Assembly (NCBI RefSeq): GCF_034180645.1 | Contig: NZ_JAXFNY010000008.1 | Span: 1-64,000 of the forward strand | DNA from: Mobiluncus sp034180645 | GTDB lineage: Bacteria > Actinomycetota > Actinomycetes > Actinomycetales > Actinomycetaceae | Direction: 5' to 3' | Length of the DNA: 64,000 bases | In this document: piece by piece, positions 42,990 through 52,442 of the stretch | How the letters are laid out: the number at the start of each line of letters is the position of its first letter | Position numbering within the stretch: the stretch's first letter is position 1 | Notes under the pieces: model-generated | What the model was told of the DNA's origin: nothing | Database searches by the model: none | Seen by the model: the letters and a program-made list of their open reading frames with translations, nothing else | Translations under genes and position numbers: made by a program

Positions 42990-43025
42990 GGTTTCCAGCC
43001 TAACCGAGGAAGCGCTCCGAACTGC

Positions 43026-43883
43026 CTAGCCCGCGGCGGTAGGACCGATTTCTGCAATTATTTCCACCTGCGCCGGGTCCAGGTCCGGGGCTGTGCCACC
43101 AAAAGCGGGACACAGGTTTTGAAAGTAGCACCAGTCGCAGAGCCGGGATTGCCGGGTTTCAAAACGTTTCGCTTGCAGGTGAGCGGCTATGTCTGACCAC
43201 AACGCGTTAAGTTCAGTTTCAAATTCGCTCACATCGGCATCGGTCGGGTCAAACGTCAACACCTGGGGGTTGCCTCCCAAGAACAGCAGCTGGGTGCGTT
43301 TGGGGGTGACCTGATACTGTTCCCGGTACAGCAGGGCATACATTCGCATCTGAAACACATATTCCCCGGTAAAGCGCATATCGGGAGCCTTGCCGGTTTT
43401 GTAATCGATAATGCGCACGTCCCCGTTGTCTGCCTGTTCCACCCGGTCAATGAAACCGCGCAGCCTTAAACCGCTGGATAATACTGTTTCCACCCCCAGC
43501 TCCCGACCGCTGGGACGCAGGCGGCGTGGATCTTCCAGGGAAAAATAGGCATCAATAAGCTGTCGGGCCGCAGCTTTCAATTCGTCCTCGGAAGTCTGGG
43601 CCAGGATTTCAGAAAGTTTGTAGGCTCCGTCCGTGACTTTTTCCCAAGCGCTGTCCACGGTTTCGCGTACCGTGGGGGCTTGGCGGTCGGCGGGCGGCAA
43701 ATCAAACATATCCTCCAGCACCTTATGCACTAAACTGCCGCGCAGGGCTGCGGGGCTTTGCGGCTCAGGGAGTTTGTCGACATACTTGAAACGCCACTTC
43801 AGGGGGCATTGTTGAAATTGTTTCGCCGAAGATGCCGAAAGCGCCGGGGGACGAGAGGCCTGGGCAGCAACTGATTCACTCAT
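43026..43883 (-). CDS. RecB-like PD-(D/E)XK nuclease with four cysteines
   Basis: 285 aa, a stand-alone Cas4/RecB-type exonuclease (PDDEXK_1). Active-site elements are LRGSLVHKVLEDMFD (motif with His), GFIDRVEQADNG and VRIIDYKTGKA (D...K). Cysteines in FQQCPLKW near the N-terminus and CDWCYFQNLCP near the C-terminus make a C-(x)n-C-x2-C-x5-C pattern, the Fe-S cluster of AddB/Cas4-like nucleases. Such genes are common next to trmI and the pup cluster in actinobacteria. Role in repair is inferred; no CRISPR array or cas genes are near. It is divergent from trmI. Confidence 0.85.
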   Translation of the reverse strand: MSESVAAQASRPPALSASSAKQFQQCPLKWRFKYVDKLPEPQSPAALRGSLVHKVLEDMFDLPPADRQAPTVRETVDSAWEKVTDGAYKLSEILAQTSEDELKAAARQLIDAYFSLEDPRRLRPSGRELGVETVLSSGLRLRGFIDRVEQADNGDVRIIDYKTGKAPDMRFTGEYVFQMRMYALLYREQYQVTPKRTQLLFLGGNPQVLTFDPTDADVSEFETELNALWSDIAAHLQAKRFETRQSRLCDWCYFQNLCPAFGGTAPDLDPAQVEIIAEIGPTAAG

Positions 43884-43960
43884 GCTTTCAGGCTAATCGC
43901 CGGGCCGCCAAAAATCCGTCCGTTTACCAACCGATTGTGTCGGGTTGAAAAACCATAGGT

Positions 43961-43973
43961 TAAGATAAAGGTT
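43961..43973 (+). promoter_or_regulatory. -10 element for trmI and the pupylation gene run
   Basis: TAAGAT at 43961-43966 lies seven bases before the trmI ATG, leaving essentially no leader. AAAGG between them could still act as a weak ribosome-binding site. Confidence 0.4.
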
Positions 43974-45029
43974 ATGGCTCAATCTCAGGAAAAACCATCC
44001 GTTCCCGGCGGTCCAGCGCGCCGCCGCGGCCCTTTTCGCAGTGGAGAGTGGGTCCAACTGACCGATGAAAAAGGTCGGGTGCATACGACCCTGCTGCGCG
44101 AAAACGGCTATTTCCAATGCCATCAAGGAGCCCTGCATCACCGGGAAATCATCGGGAAACCGGAGGGCACAATTGTTCCCGCGGAGCGCGGCGAACACCG
44201 CTTCACCGCGCTGCGTCCCCTGCTGGTTGATTATCATCTGTCCATGCCGCGCGGGGCACAAATCCTCTATCCGAAAGATGCCGCGCAAATCGTGATGGAA
44301 GGCGATATTTTCCCTGGCGCGACCGTTGTTGAAGCCGGGGTGGGCAGCGGGGCGATGACTATGAGTTTGCTGGGGGCGGTAGGGCTGTCCGGGCACGTCA
44401 CCAGTTTTGAGTTGCGTCCAGATTTTGCTGAGGTAGCGCGCTGCAACGTGGAAATGTGGTTCTGCGGGGAGGTGGACAACTGGGAGTTACGCTTGGCTGA
44501 TCTCAGTGAGGGGCTGCACGAGGGCGTGGCGGACCAGACTGTGGATCGCGTGGTGTTGGATATGTTGAAGCCGTGGGAACATTTGGAACAGGTTCACCGG
44601 GTGTTGGTGCCTGGCGGGGTGCTGACCTGCTATCTCACCACCATTCCGCAGCTGGCGCGGATGGTCCAAGACTTACGAAACTTCGGGGGATTTACGGCCT
44701 TGCGCTCCTGGGAGTCCCTGGCCCGACCCTGGCACGTTGACGGTTTGGCGGTGCGACCCGATCACCGCATGATTGCCCACACCGGATTTATATTTACGGC
44801 CCGCCGCTTGGCTGACGGTGAAACTTCCATTCGGCACGGTGAAGAAGCGGTTGGTCAGTTCGACCCCCGCGATGCCCTGTGGGAAAACGAGGAGCTTGAC
44901 TACGAAGCATCGCGGCCGATTTCGGACCAAAAACTGCGGCGCGTCATCAGAGATGCCCAGGAAAAAGCTGCCTACCAGCGGGAACAGGCGACTCGTCGCA
45001 CCGGGCTTGAGGAGGAAAACGATGAATGA
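43974..45029 (+). CDS. trmI: tRNA (adenine58-N1)-methyltransferase
   Basis: 351 aa, class I SAM methyltransferase that makes m1A58 in tRNA. The N-terminal barrel includes FRSGEWVQLTDEKGRVHTTL, the SAM site is VVEAGVGSGAMTMSLLGAVG with the following SFELRPDFAEVARCNVE, and VDRVVLDMLKPWEHLEQV matches motif IV. The C-terminal tail is Arg/Glu-rich. It overlaps the start of the ARC ATPase gene by 8 bp; trmI next to arc is the usual actinobacterial order, making trmI-arc-dop-pup-pafA a single unit. Confidence 0.93.
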   Translation: MAQSQEKPSVPGGPARRRGPFRSGEWVQLTDEKGRVHTTLLRENGYFQCHQGALHHREIIGKPEGTIVPAERGEHRFTALRPLLVDYHLSMPRGAQILYPKDAAQIVMEGDIFPGATVVEAGVGSGAMTMSLLGAVGLSGHVTSFELRPDFAEVARCNVEMWFCGEVDNWELRLADLSEGLHEGVADQTVDRVVLDMLKPWEHLEQVHRVLVPGGVLTCYLTTIPQLARMVQDLRNFGGFTALRSWESLARPWHVDGLAVRPDHRMIAHTGFIFTARRLADGETSIRHGEEAVGQFDPRDALWENEELDYEASRPISDQKLRRVIRDAQEKAAYQREQATRRTGLEEENDE

Positions 45030-46605
45030 TTCTGACACGAGTATTGAGGACTTGAAACGTGAGGTCATCTCCGTTGGTGAACACAACGCCCGCCTGAAAA
45101 CCGCCCTGCGAGAATCGAAAACGCAACTGGAGTCCCTGCGTTCCCAACTGCGGCAAATCGGTCAACCTCCCTTGTCGCGAGCCATTTTTGAAGGCTTTTC
45201 CACCGACAAGGTACCCGGTGCGGACGCGAGCCAGCCCCCCCGACTGGCCGAGGTCGCTTGGGAAGGCAAACACGTTCGCTTGGCGGTGCAGGAGTTCGCG
45301 GGGGTGGACCAGCTGCAGCCGGGAGATACCGTGTGGATAGACGCCACCCCGGTAGTCGTGGGCTTTGCGACCAGAGCCCTGTCTGGAAGCGTGGCGGTCA
45401 TTCGTGACCTGAAAATGGACCGGGCGGTCGTGCGGCTGTCCAGCGGAACTGAAATTGTAGTGCGCCTGCGTGCCGGATTCGCGAAAACCCTGAAAGCCGG
45501 CGACACCCTGTTGGTGGATATGCGTGCCGGTTGGGGAATGGAACTGCTGGAAAGCGCCGGCGTGGAACAGGCCCTGCAGCCCGAAGTTCCGGAAGTAACC
45601 TATGACGATATCGGGGGACTGGACACGGAAATCAAACATATCCGCGCTGCCGTAGAGATGCCCTATACCCATCGCGATCTGTTCGCCTCTTACGGTCTGA
45701 GCGCACCGAAAGGAGTCTTGCTGTACGGGCCTCCGGGCTGCGGCAAAACCATGCTGGCCAAAGCCGTAGCCACGTCTCTGGCGGTGCAATACGATCAACC
45801 CAGCGTGTTCCTCTCCGTGAAAGGACCCGAACTGCTGAGCAAGTTCGTGGGCGAAACCGAGCGGCAGATCCGCGCTATTTTTGACCGCGCCCGGGAACTG
45901 GCGGCGGGTACTCACCCCGTGGTGGTGTTCTTTGATGAGATGGAAGCCCTGTTCCGCACCCGCGGTTCCGGTATTTCCTCCGACGTGGAAAATATGCTGG
46001 TACCCCAGCTGTTAACCGAGATGGACGGTTTGGACGAACTGCGCGATGTCATTGTCATCGGCGCTTCGAACCGGGAGGACATGATTGACCCGGCGCTGCT
46101 GCGCCCCGGCCGTTTCGACGTCAAAATTCGCGTGGGGCGTCCCGATGCGTCAGCTGCACGCGGTATTTTGGCGCACCATCTCAGTCCGGCGACCCCTTTC
46201 GATGAGGTACAGACGAACGCTGCCGGGGGAGCAACAGTTTTTGCTGTAAACCTGGTGGAAGCCGCGGTCAATCGCCTATTTGTCCAGGAACCAGCCACGT
46301 ATCTGTGCACCCTGCGCTACGTTGAGGTGGGGGGCAGAGAACAGGAACGCAAAGTGTTCTTTAACGACATGATTTCCGGGGCTTTACTGGTGTCCATCGC
46401 GAACCAAGCCAAAAATCTGGCCATTGGCCGCGAACTGAACGGCGAGAGCCGCGGGGTTCGTCTGGAGGACCTCAACGCCGCGCTTTCCGACACAATCGCC
46501 CAGACCGCGGCGCTCACGGCGCTGCTGCCACCGGAGGCTCTAGCGCGGGACTTGGGAATCAACTGTATCGCCAGCGGGGTAGTCCGCGACCCGTCATATT
46601 CCTAG
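45022..46605 (+). CDS. arc: ARC/Mpa AAA ATPase
   Basis: 527 aa ring ATPase that binds and unfolds pupylated proteins. The N-terminal coiled coil (LKTALRESKTQLESLRSQLR) recognises Pup, followed by the OB interdomains and one AAA module: GPPGCGKTM (Walker A), VVFFDEMEALF (Walker B), DPALLRPGRFD (arginine finger). The ATG at 45022 has GAGGAGG upstream. Mycobacterial Mpa ends in a gate-opening tail with Tyr next to last (QYL); here the end is DPSYS, with Tyr in the penultimate position but otherwise different. No prcBA genes are adjacent. Confidence 0.93.
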   Translation: MNDSDTSIEDLKREVISVGEHNARLKTALRESKTQLESLRSQLRQIGQPPLSRAIFEGFSTDKVPGADASQPPRLAEVAWEGKHVRLAVQEFAGVDQLQPGDTVWIDATPVVVGFATRALSGSVAVIRDLKMDRAVVRLSSGTEIVVRLRAGFAKTLKAGDTLLVDMRAGWGMELLESAGVEQALQPEVPEVTYDDIGGLDTEIKHIRAAVEMPYTHRDLFASYGLSAPKGVLLYGPPGCGKTMLAKAVATSLAVQYDQPSVFLSVKGPELLSKFVGETERQIRAIFDRARELAAGTHPVVVFFDEMEALFRTRGSGISSDVENMLVPQLLTEMDGLDELRDVIVIGASNREDMIDPALLRPGRFDVKIRVGRPDASAARGILAHHLSPATPFDEVQTNAAGGATVFAVNLVEAAVNRLFVQEPATYLCTLRYVEVGGREQERKVFFNDMISGALLVSIANQAKNLAIGRELNGESRGVRLEDLNAALSDTIAQTAALTALLPPEALARDLGINCIASGVVRDPSYS

Positions 46606-46620
46606 TCAGGGGCCGGGCTG

Positions 46621-48201
46621 ATGACAAATCAACGTGTGGTAGGAATCGAAACCGAGTATGGCGTAGCGCTTGACCCGGATACAGAAGTTTACGCAAATCC
46701 CAGTCTGCGGCACAGTCCCGAGGGCTTGTCAGTGGTCACGGCACAAGCCGTGCGTTCCTGGCAAGCCAGTTTGCGTCCTGACGGGCGTGCCATCGGCTGG
46801 GACTGGGAGGGGGAGGACCCCTTGAACGACCTGCGCGGCACTCGTTTGGAACGTGCCAGCGCTGATCCAACCATGCTGACCGATAATCCCCACCGGTTTG
46901 CCCCGGCGGCTTCCCCTGCAGACACTGCCGCAGATGACACGTTTTCCGAACAGGAACTGGTGGGCCAATCTTCTCCCATGCTCACGAATGTGGTGTTGAC
47001 GAATGGGGGACGGTTCTATGTCGACCATGCTCACCCCGAATACTCCACCCCCGAAGTGTTGACCGCCCGCGACGCGGTGGTGTGGGACGTAGCTGGGGAA
47101 TACGTAGCCAGACGAGCCATGAGCGTTGCCGCCAGCTACGATTCTCCGATTGCACTGTACAAGAACAACACCGATTCCAAAGGGCTGGCATACGGTTCGC
47201 ACGAGAACTATCTGTTGTCCCGTGAAGTGCCGTTTGCGCTGCTGCGCGACTGCCTGGTGCCATTTTTGGTGACACGGCCGGTCATCTGCGGTGCGGGGCG
47301 GGTTGGTATCGGGAAAAACAGTGAAACTTGCGGTTTCCAAATGTCGCAGCGCGCGGATTTCGTGGGGGATTTGGTTGGTTTGCAAACGACTTTCAACCGC
47401 CCCATCGTCAATACTCGTGACGAATCCCACGCCGATTCAAAGTGGCGCCGCCTGCACGTTATTAACGGCGATGCCAACCGGTTCCCCGGCTCTATCCTGG
47501 CAAAAGTCGCCTCGAGCCGGGCGTGGCTGGCGGCTTTGGAAGCAGCTTGGAAGTCCAGTCACAGTGCCCCGCCGGTAGAGGGCCTGTTCCTGGAGTGCGA
47601 TCCGGTAGAAGCTGGGTGGCAAGTCTCCCACGATATTGACTTTGTGACGACCCTGCGGTGTGCTGACGGGACAGAACGCAGTGCTTTGGAGTGGCAGTGG
47701 GCCGCGGCGAACACGGTGGCGGATTTCTTACATTCTCAAGACCGGGACGTATTGGTAGCTGATGCCCTCACTGATGCTCTGACCTGGGTAGATACCGTGC
47801 GAATGCTGCGCGAAGATTTCGGAGCGGCAGCGCGGCGCATCGAGTGGGTGGCGAAACGCACGATTTTCCAGGCTCTGAGCGAGCGGATTCCCGGGGGCTG
47901 GTCCAGTGCGAAACTGGCAGCCCTGGATATTCAGTGGGCTGATTTGCGTCCAGGTTTGTCACCGGTCGATAAGTTGCGAGCTAAAGGCCACGTTGAGGAC
48001 ATCGCGCCCGCCACCGAAATTATTTTGGCGGCCACCCAGCCTCCTGCCGGCACTCGTGCAAAAGTGCGGGGGGACGCGGTAACTCAGCGAAAAGACCTGG
48101 TCGCAGCCAGTTGGACATCTTTGGTAGTACGTGTCGGGTGGGACCGGCTGCAGCGCATTTCCCTACTGGATCCGTTCTCGGATGAGGTCCCAACTTCGTA
48201 A
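46621..48201 (+). CDS. dop: Dop, depupylase (Pup deamidase family)
   Basis: 526 aa, glutamine-synthetase-like fold. The nucleotide-binding start RVVGIETEYGVALDPD and FYVDHAHPEYSTPEV, YKNNTDSKGLAYGSHENYL and PIVNTRDESHADSKWRRLHV are shared with PafA, but this copy has the longer loop near residues 40-120 that marks Dop. Dop removes Pup from tagged proteins and, in some species, deamidates Pup-Gln to Pup-Glu. Here Pup ends in Glu already, so deamidation would be unnecessary. It starts 16 bp after arc and leads into pup. Confidence 0.92.
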   Translation: MTNQRVVGIETEYGVALDPDTEVYANPSLRHSPEGLSVVTAQAVRSWQASLRPDGRAIGWDWEGEDPLNDLRGTRLERASADPTMLTDNPHRFAPAASPADTAADDTFSEQELVGQSSPMLTNVVLTNGGRFYVDHAHPEYSTPEVLTARDAVVWDVAGEYVARRAMSVAASYDSPIALYKNNTDSKGLAYGSHENYLLSREVPFALLRDCLVPFLVTRPVICGAGRVGIGKNSETCGFQMSQRADFVGDLVGLQTTFNRPIVNTRDESHADSKWRRLHVINGDANRFPGSILAKVASSRAWLAALEAAWKSSHSAPPVEGLFLECDPVEAGWQVSHDIDFVTTLRCADGTERSALEWQWAAANTVADFLHSQDRDVLVADALTDALTWVDTVRMLREDFGAAARRIEWVAKRTIFQALSERIPGGWSSAKLAALDIQWADLRPGLSPVDKLRAKGHVEDIAPATEIILAATQPPAGTRAKVRGDAVTQRKDLVAASWTSLVVRVGWDRLQRISLLDPFSDEVPTS

Positions 48202-48258
48202 TTGCTTCAATAGCGCATAACCTAATGAATTAGACGAAGTAGCACAATGGAGACTGTT

Positions 48259-48444
48259 ATGAAACAAGACCAGACGAATTATCCGGAGACTCCCGCCTCA
48301 CCTGACTCGAGCGCGGTCCCGTTCGGACGCGGTCAGATTCAAGAACCGGCCGGACTGGACGACTTGCTCGACGAAATCGAGGACCTGGTCGCCGAGGACG
48401 CCGGAACTTTTGTGCAAGGATTTGTGCAAAAAGGCGGGGAGTGA
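48259..48444 (+). CDS. pup: Pup, prokaryotic ubiquitin-like protein
   Basis: 61 aa from the ATG at 48259 (GGAG six bases upstream); an in-frame ATG at 48247 is less supported. The N-terminal half is disordered, and the helical region GLDDLLDEIEDLVAEDAGTF binds the ATPase coiled coil. The C-terminus is FVQKGGE. The terminal Glu is the residue ligated to lysines by PafA; mycobacterial Pup ends in Gln, which must first be deamidated. The PafA gene begins 4 bp after the stop with no proteasome genes between. Confidence 0.95.
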   Translation: MKQDQTNYPETPASPDSSAVPFGRGQIQEPAGLDDLLDEIEDLVAEDAGTFVQGFVQKGGE

Positions 48445-48447
48445 ACC

Positions 48448-49851
48448 TTGGCGCGAAACGCTCACCTGGAACAGTTGCCGCGCCGCATTTTCGGTATCGA
48501 AACGGAATACGGCATTCTCGCCGCCGCGGTGTCGGGCGGTGCCCCGGTGGTGGACGCGGACACGGCCGGACGGGTGTTGTTTCATGACGTTTTAGCCCGC
48601 AGCCAAAGCACTTCAGTGTTCCTCCCCAATGGTTCACGCCTCTATCTCGATGTTGGGTCCCACCCCGAATACGCTACCGCGGAATGCCTGAGCTTGGACG
48701 ACATGTTGAACCAGGACCGGGCCGGGGCGGAAATTCTGGCGGAAATGGCAGGTGCGGCCAGCGAGCGCCTGAGTGCCCAAACCGGCACGAAAACCCAGGT
48801 ACACCTGTTTAAGAACAACCTGGACGCGGCGGGTCACTCGTGCGGTTGCCACGAAAACTATCTGCTCTACCGGGACGGGAAGTTTCGTTCCCTGGTCGAT
48901 TCCCTCGTCTCATTCCTGGTGACGCGCCAAGTCTTTACCGGGGCCGGCGCCCTGCTGCGAATCCAGGGTGAAACCCGCTTTTGCTTTTCGCAGCGAGCTT
49001 TCCAGACAGATGACGCAGTCTCCGCCGCCACGACCTCCACCCGTCCTTTAGTCAATACTCGTGATGAACCCCACGCGGACGCGAAACGGTATCGCCGTTT
49101 ACATGTCATTGTCGGGGATTCCAACGTTTTGGAGCCTCCGACACGTTTCAAAATCGCGACGATGAACCTGTTGCTGGCCGCTTTGGAGGCCGGCGTGGAT
49201 TTCTCCGACCTAGCTCTGGTTTCGCCCATCGCCGCGTTACGCGGTATTACCTCGGACGTCACGAGTTTTGGGGGACAAGTCCGGGTGGAACTGACGGACG
49301 GCCGGCGCTACGGCGCCCTGGACGTGCAAGAGGTTTTCCGCGACCGTCTGTCAGACGTGTTCTCCGGGGCTGAGTTGGGTGCGGATTACCGCGAGGTGCT
49401 GGCCCAGTGGGGGCAATGGTTAGAGGCTTTGCGGAATCAGGAATTGGAGGTTTTGACTGGCCAGTTGGATTGGGCGACAAAGTTGTCTTTGCTCAATGGC
49501 CTGCGCCAGCGACATAATCTGGCGTTGGACGATTCGAAGATAGCTCGTTTGGATTTGGCATACCACGACATCACTCCCGGGGGACTTCGCCTGGATCAGC
49601 GCGGCTTAGCAACCCGATTGACCTGCCCGGACGCGGTTGAGGCTGCGAAAAATGTGCCTCCGCAAAACACTCGCGCCAAGGTACGCGGCGCGTTGATTGC
49701 CGCAGCGCGAGAACACCGGGCGGATTTGCAAGCCGATTGGACTCATTTGCGTTTGCCGGAATCAGGGTTGGGAACCGTGACACTCAGCGACCCCTTCGCG
49801 GTTGACAGCGCGGAAGTCGATATGCTTATGAAAACAATGGAGGCAGCTTGA
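48448..49851 (+). CDS. pafA: PafA, Pup-protein ligase
   Basis: 467 aa. Attaches the gamma-carboxylate of Pup's C-terminal Glu to substrate lysines using ATP. The signature RRIFGIETEYGILAAA, LYLDVGSHPEYATAECLS, LFKNNLDAAGHSCGCHENYL and RPLVNTRDEPHADAKRYRRL identify the family, and the shorter N-terminal loop distinguishes it from Dop. The TTG at 48448 has GGGGAG upstream and follows pup by 4 bp. It overlaps the next gene by 4 bp. Confidence 0.93.
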   Translation: MARNAHLEQLPRRIFGIETEYGILAAAVSGGAPVVDADTAGRVLFHDVLARSQSTSVFLPNGSRLYLDVGSHPEYATAECLSLDDMLNQDRAGAEILAEMAGAASERLSAQTGTKTQVHLFKNNLDAAGHSCGCHENYLLYRDGKFRSLVDSLVSFLVTRQVFTGAGALLRIQGETRFCFSQRAFQTDDAVSAATTSTRPLVNTRDEPHADAKRYRRLHVIVGDSNVLEPPTRFKIATMNLLLAALEAGVDFSDLALVSPIAALRGITSDVTSFGGQVRVELTDGRRYGALDVQEVFRDRLSDVFSGAELGADYREVLAQWGQWLEALRNQELEVLTGQLDWATKLSLLNGLRQRHNLALDDSKIARLDLAYHDITPGGLRLDQRGLATRLTCPDAVEAAKNVPPQNTRAKVRGALIAAAREHRADLQADWTHLRLPESGLGTVTLSDPFAVDSAEVDMLMKTMEAA

Positions 49852-51515
49852 GCGAAGAAACTCCCCGGCGTTCCTCGCACCGAGCCGCGGGCGCGGTTGA
49901 TGCAGGAACTTACGTCAGGCGTGAGGTTGACCCGAACCTTTCGCCGCGCCGGCGTGCCAGAATGCAGGCACAAGCTGTCGAGCAACAGTCCGCCCCGGCC
50001 GCCCCGCCGATGACGGACGGCGCCAAGGACTTGCTGACATCTTGGCTGAAAGCGAACGGTTTCGAGGACTTGGAGTCTTTCCAAGAGATGACCCGCAGAG
50101 CCGAATCCCAGCTTCGTCAAACTGCACCGACAGGCGATACGCCCGCTCCCTCCCCAGCGCTTTCGGCGGAAAATCCTGTGTCCAGGTCTTTGGACCCTGC
50201 GAACCTGGAGGTGCCCTCCTCACTACCGCCACGGCCAAGCACGTTGCCGCGCCGAGCCACTCGCTCAGCGGTACGCCAGGGAGTGCAAACTCCCGCCGCG
50301 GCCTCCCGTCAACTGGATTTCACCTCGCGTCCAGTACCTGCCGAGCCTGACGTTGTGTTGCCTGTCGCGTCCCCGGAAGCGCCAGCAGCCTCCTCTCTTG
50401 CTGTTGCGGACACGCCAGCTCAGATAGCTGCGCCACCAGAAGCGCCGGTGCGAGACTCGGTCTTGAATCTTCCTCCCGAAGTCGTGCCCACGGTCAGTTT
50501 GCGGCGTGAAGATGTACAAAACCACGCTGTCACGGAATCGAAAAAGCCGAACACTCACAGTCCGCGCCGAGCGGCAAAACTCCGGCGTGCCGCATCTTTA
50601 CCCCGAACCCCGAAACCGTTGGCGAAAACGAAAGTTGTTCCGATTGCCCTCACCTTGGGGATTTTGCTGGCGCTAAGCGTGGCATTGTTGCTGTTGATTA
50701 TGTGGTACCGCAGTGCCGTGTCCGTCAGCGACCCCGCGAAATCAAAAATCGAAGTCTTGGGAGCGATTGGTGCCCAACCTGTGCTGACTCTGTCCGAACC
50801 CATCCCTCTGGAACAAAGTTCCACCGAACTTTTGATAAAAGGTAGGGGACAACAGATTATAGACGATTCTATCGTGGCGCTGCGGGTCACGGTCTTTTCC
50901 GGAATGACCGGGAAACTGCAGTCCACCTCTGGCGATGAATCCGTGCTGGTCGGCTCGCTTTCAGCCAAGGTCTTTGGTACGGAACTGTATAACGCGGTGC
51001 GCGGCGCTACCGAAGGCTCGCGCTTTATCTTGAAACAGCCTGTCGAACAACAGGGTACTTCCACCATGGAAATCGGGGTTATCGATATTATCCCGACATC
51101 CCTGGACTCCCAGATGGCAGCCTTGCCACCCGATGCTGGGCTGTCCGTAAGCGAAGACCAAGGCCAGGTTCGCCTGGCGATTCTTTCGGACTTTAGCGGT
51201 GATTTTCGTTCTTACCCCTTGATAACCGGCTCCGGGGCGACGGTTGATCCCGGCCAAACCGTACTGGTGAAATATCAAGTATTTTCTTACTCGAATCCAC
51301 CCGCGTTGTTGAAAGACCACTGGTCCGAACCGGTGAAGCTGAAACTTGATGATAAAGTGCAGCAGGGGGTGGCGCGCGGCATCGTGGACCGCAAGATTGG
51401 TTCGCGGATGCTCCTGGAGGTGCCGCCCGCCGAAGGCTCTGGCAATCAGGCGACCATCCTGGTGGTAGACATTTTAGCGGCTTGGGATAATCCCGAAGCG
51501 ACGAAAGAATCTTGA
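49848..51515 (+). CDS. membrane-anchored protein with degenerate FKBP-like domains
   Basis: 555 aa. Residues 1-260 are Ala/Pro/Arg-rich and cytoplasmic, one membrane helix spans ~264-287 (ALTLGILLALSVALLLLIMW), and the rest is outside. The outer part holds two FKBP-like folds; the second has DPGQTVLVKYQVFSYSNPPA, GIVDRKIGSRMLLEVPPAEG and a final VVDILAAW, the pattern of FKBP prolyl isomerases with a lost active site. FKBP genes next to pafA are common in actinobacteria. TTG start overlapping pafA, with GGAGG upstream. The cytoplasmic head is unrecognised. Confidence 0.7.
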   Translation: MSEETPRRSSHRAAGAVDAGTYVRREVDPNLSPRRRARMQAQAVEQQSAPAAPPMTDGAKDLLTSWLKANGFEDLESFQEMTRRAESQLRQTAPTGDTPAPSPALSAENPVSRSLDPANLEVPSSLPPRPSTLPRRATRSAVRQGVQTPAAASRQLDFTSRPVPAEPDVVLPVASPEAPAASSLAVADTPAQIAAPPEAPVRDSVLNLPPEVVPTVSLRREDVQNHAVTESKKPNTHSPRRAAKLRRAASLPRTPKPLAKTKVVPIALTLGILLALSVALLLLIMWYRSAVSVSDPAKSKIEVLGAIGAQPVLTLSEPIPLEQSSTELLIKGRGQQIIDDSIVALRVTVFSGMTGKLQSTSGDESVLVGSLSAKVFGTELYNAVRGATEGSRFILKQPVEQQGTSTMEIGVIDIIPTSLDSQMAALPPDAGLSVSEDQGQVRLAILSDFSGDFRSYPLITGSGATVDPGQTVLVKYQVFSYSNPPALLKDHWSEPVKLKLDDKVQQGVARGIVDRKIGSRMLLEVPPAEGSGNQATILVVDILAAWDNPEATKES

Positions 51516-51523
51516 GGTGACAA

Positions 51524-52315
51524 ATGCCGAATCGTTATGCAGACGACACCCTAACCGTGCGTGTCATTCCCTGTTTGGACGTCAACGCGGGCCGCGTAGT
51601 CAAAGGTGTCAACTTTGAAAATATGCGCGATGCCGGAGACCCGGTCGAGCTGGCGGCGCGCTACTGCTTAGCCGGAGCGGACGAAATCACGTTCCTGGAC
51701 GTGTCGGCCTCCGTGGAGGGTCGGGCGACGATGGCGGAAGTCGTGCAGCAGTGCGCTCGTGAAATTTTTGTACCCCTAACGGTCGGCGGGGGCGTACGCA
51801 GCGTTGCCGATGTGGAACGGTTACTGAAATCTGGTGCCGATAAGGTCAGTATCAACACCGCCGCGATTGCCCGCCCGGAACTCATTACCGAGATTGCGTC
51901 CCGCTTCGGGGTGCAGGTGTTGGTGCTGTCGGCCGATGCCCGGCGGGTCCAGGGTGGGGTACGCACCCCTTCGGGATATGAAGTCACCACGCATGGAGGC
52001 AAACAATCGACCGGGATCGACCTGTTGGAATGGATTGGTCAGGCTTGTGAACGCGGAGCCGGGGAAGTGTTGTTGAACTCGATGGATGCTGACGGCACCA
52101 AGGCAGGCTTCGATATTGAAATGCTGCAGGCGGTGCGTCCGGTCTGTCCCGTTCCCCTTATTGCTTCGGGCGGGGCGGGTAGTGTTGAACATTTTGTGGC
52201 GGCCGCACAAGCCGGGGCGGATGCGGTGTTGGGCGCTTCCGTCTTTCACTTCGGTGAGATTACAGTCGCTGAAGTTAAGGCTGCTCTCAGCGCGGCGGGC
52301 TTCCCGATTCGCTAG
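51524..52315 (+). CDS. hisF: imidazole glycerol phosphate synthase cyclase subunit
   Basis: 263 aa TIM-barrel lyase that joins with HisH to make imidazole glycerol phosphate and AICAR in histidine synthesis. It begins with RVIPCLDVNAGRVVKGVNF (catalytic Asp in CLDV), has ITFLDVSASVEGR and VPLTVGGGVRSVADVERLL, and the second Asp in LLNSMDADGTKAGFD. The start has GAGGTG upstream. The gene comes 8 bp after the FKBP-like gene, beginning a hisF-hisI-trpC run. Confidence 0.95.
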   Translation: MPNRYADDTLTVRVIPCLDVNAGRVVKGVNFENMRDAGDPVELAARYCLAGADEITFLDVSASVEGRATMAEVVQQCAREIFVPLTVGGGVRSVADVERLLKSGADKVSINTAAIARPELITEIASRFGVQVLVLSADARRVQGGVRTPSGYEVTTHGGKQSTGIDLLEWIGQACERGAGEVLLNSMDADGTKAGFDIEMLQAVRPVCPVPLIASGGAGSVEHFVAAAQAGADAVLGASVFHFGEITVAEVKAALSAAGFPIR

Positions 52316-52442
52316 TTTTCGCGGTAAAGCGTGAAATTTTTGCGGCTTTATTTCGTGACGGGTGACTGCTCTTTTCATTTTGAAAATTAATTTTGCTCTA
52401 AGCGATTTGGGTAAATATCCCGTCAGCTGGCAATATAATTCC

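Noticed and set aside
46621..49851. Recent gene duplication of dop and pafA
   Set aside because: They are ancient paralogues with distinct family features, normally found together.
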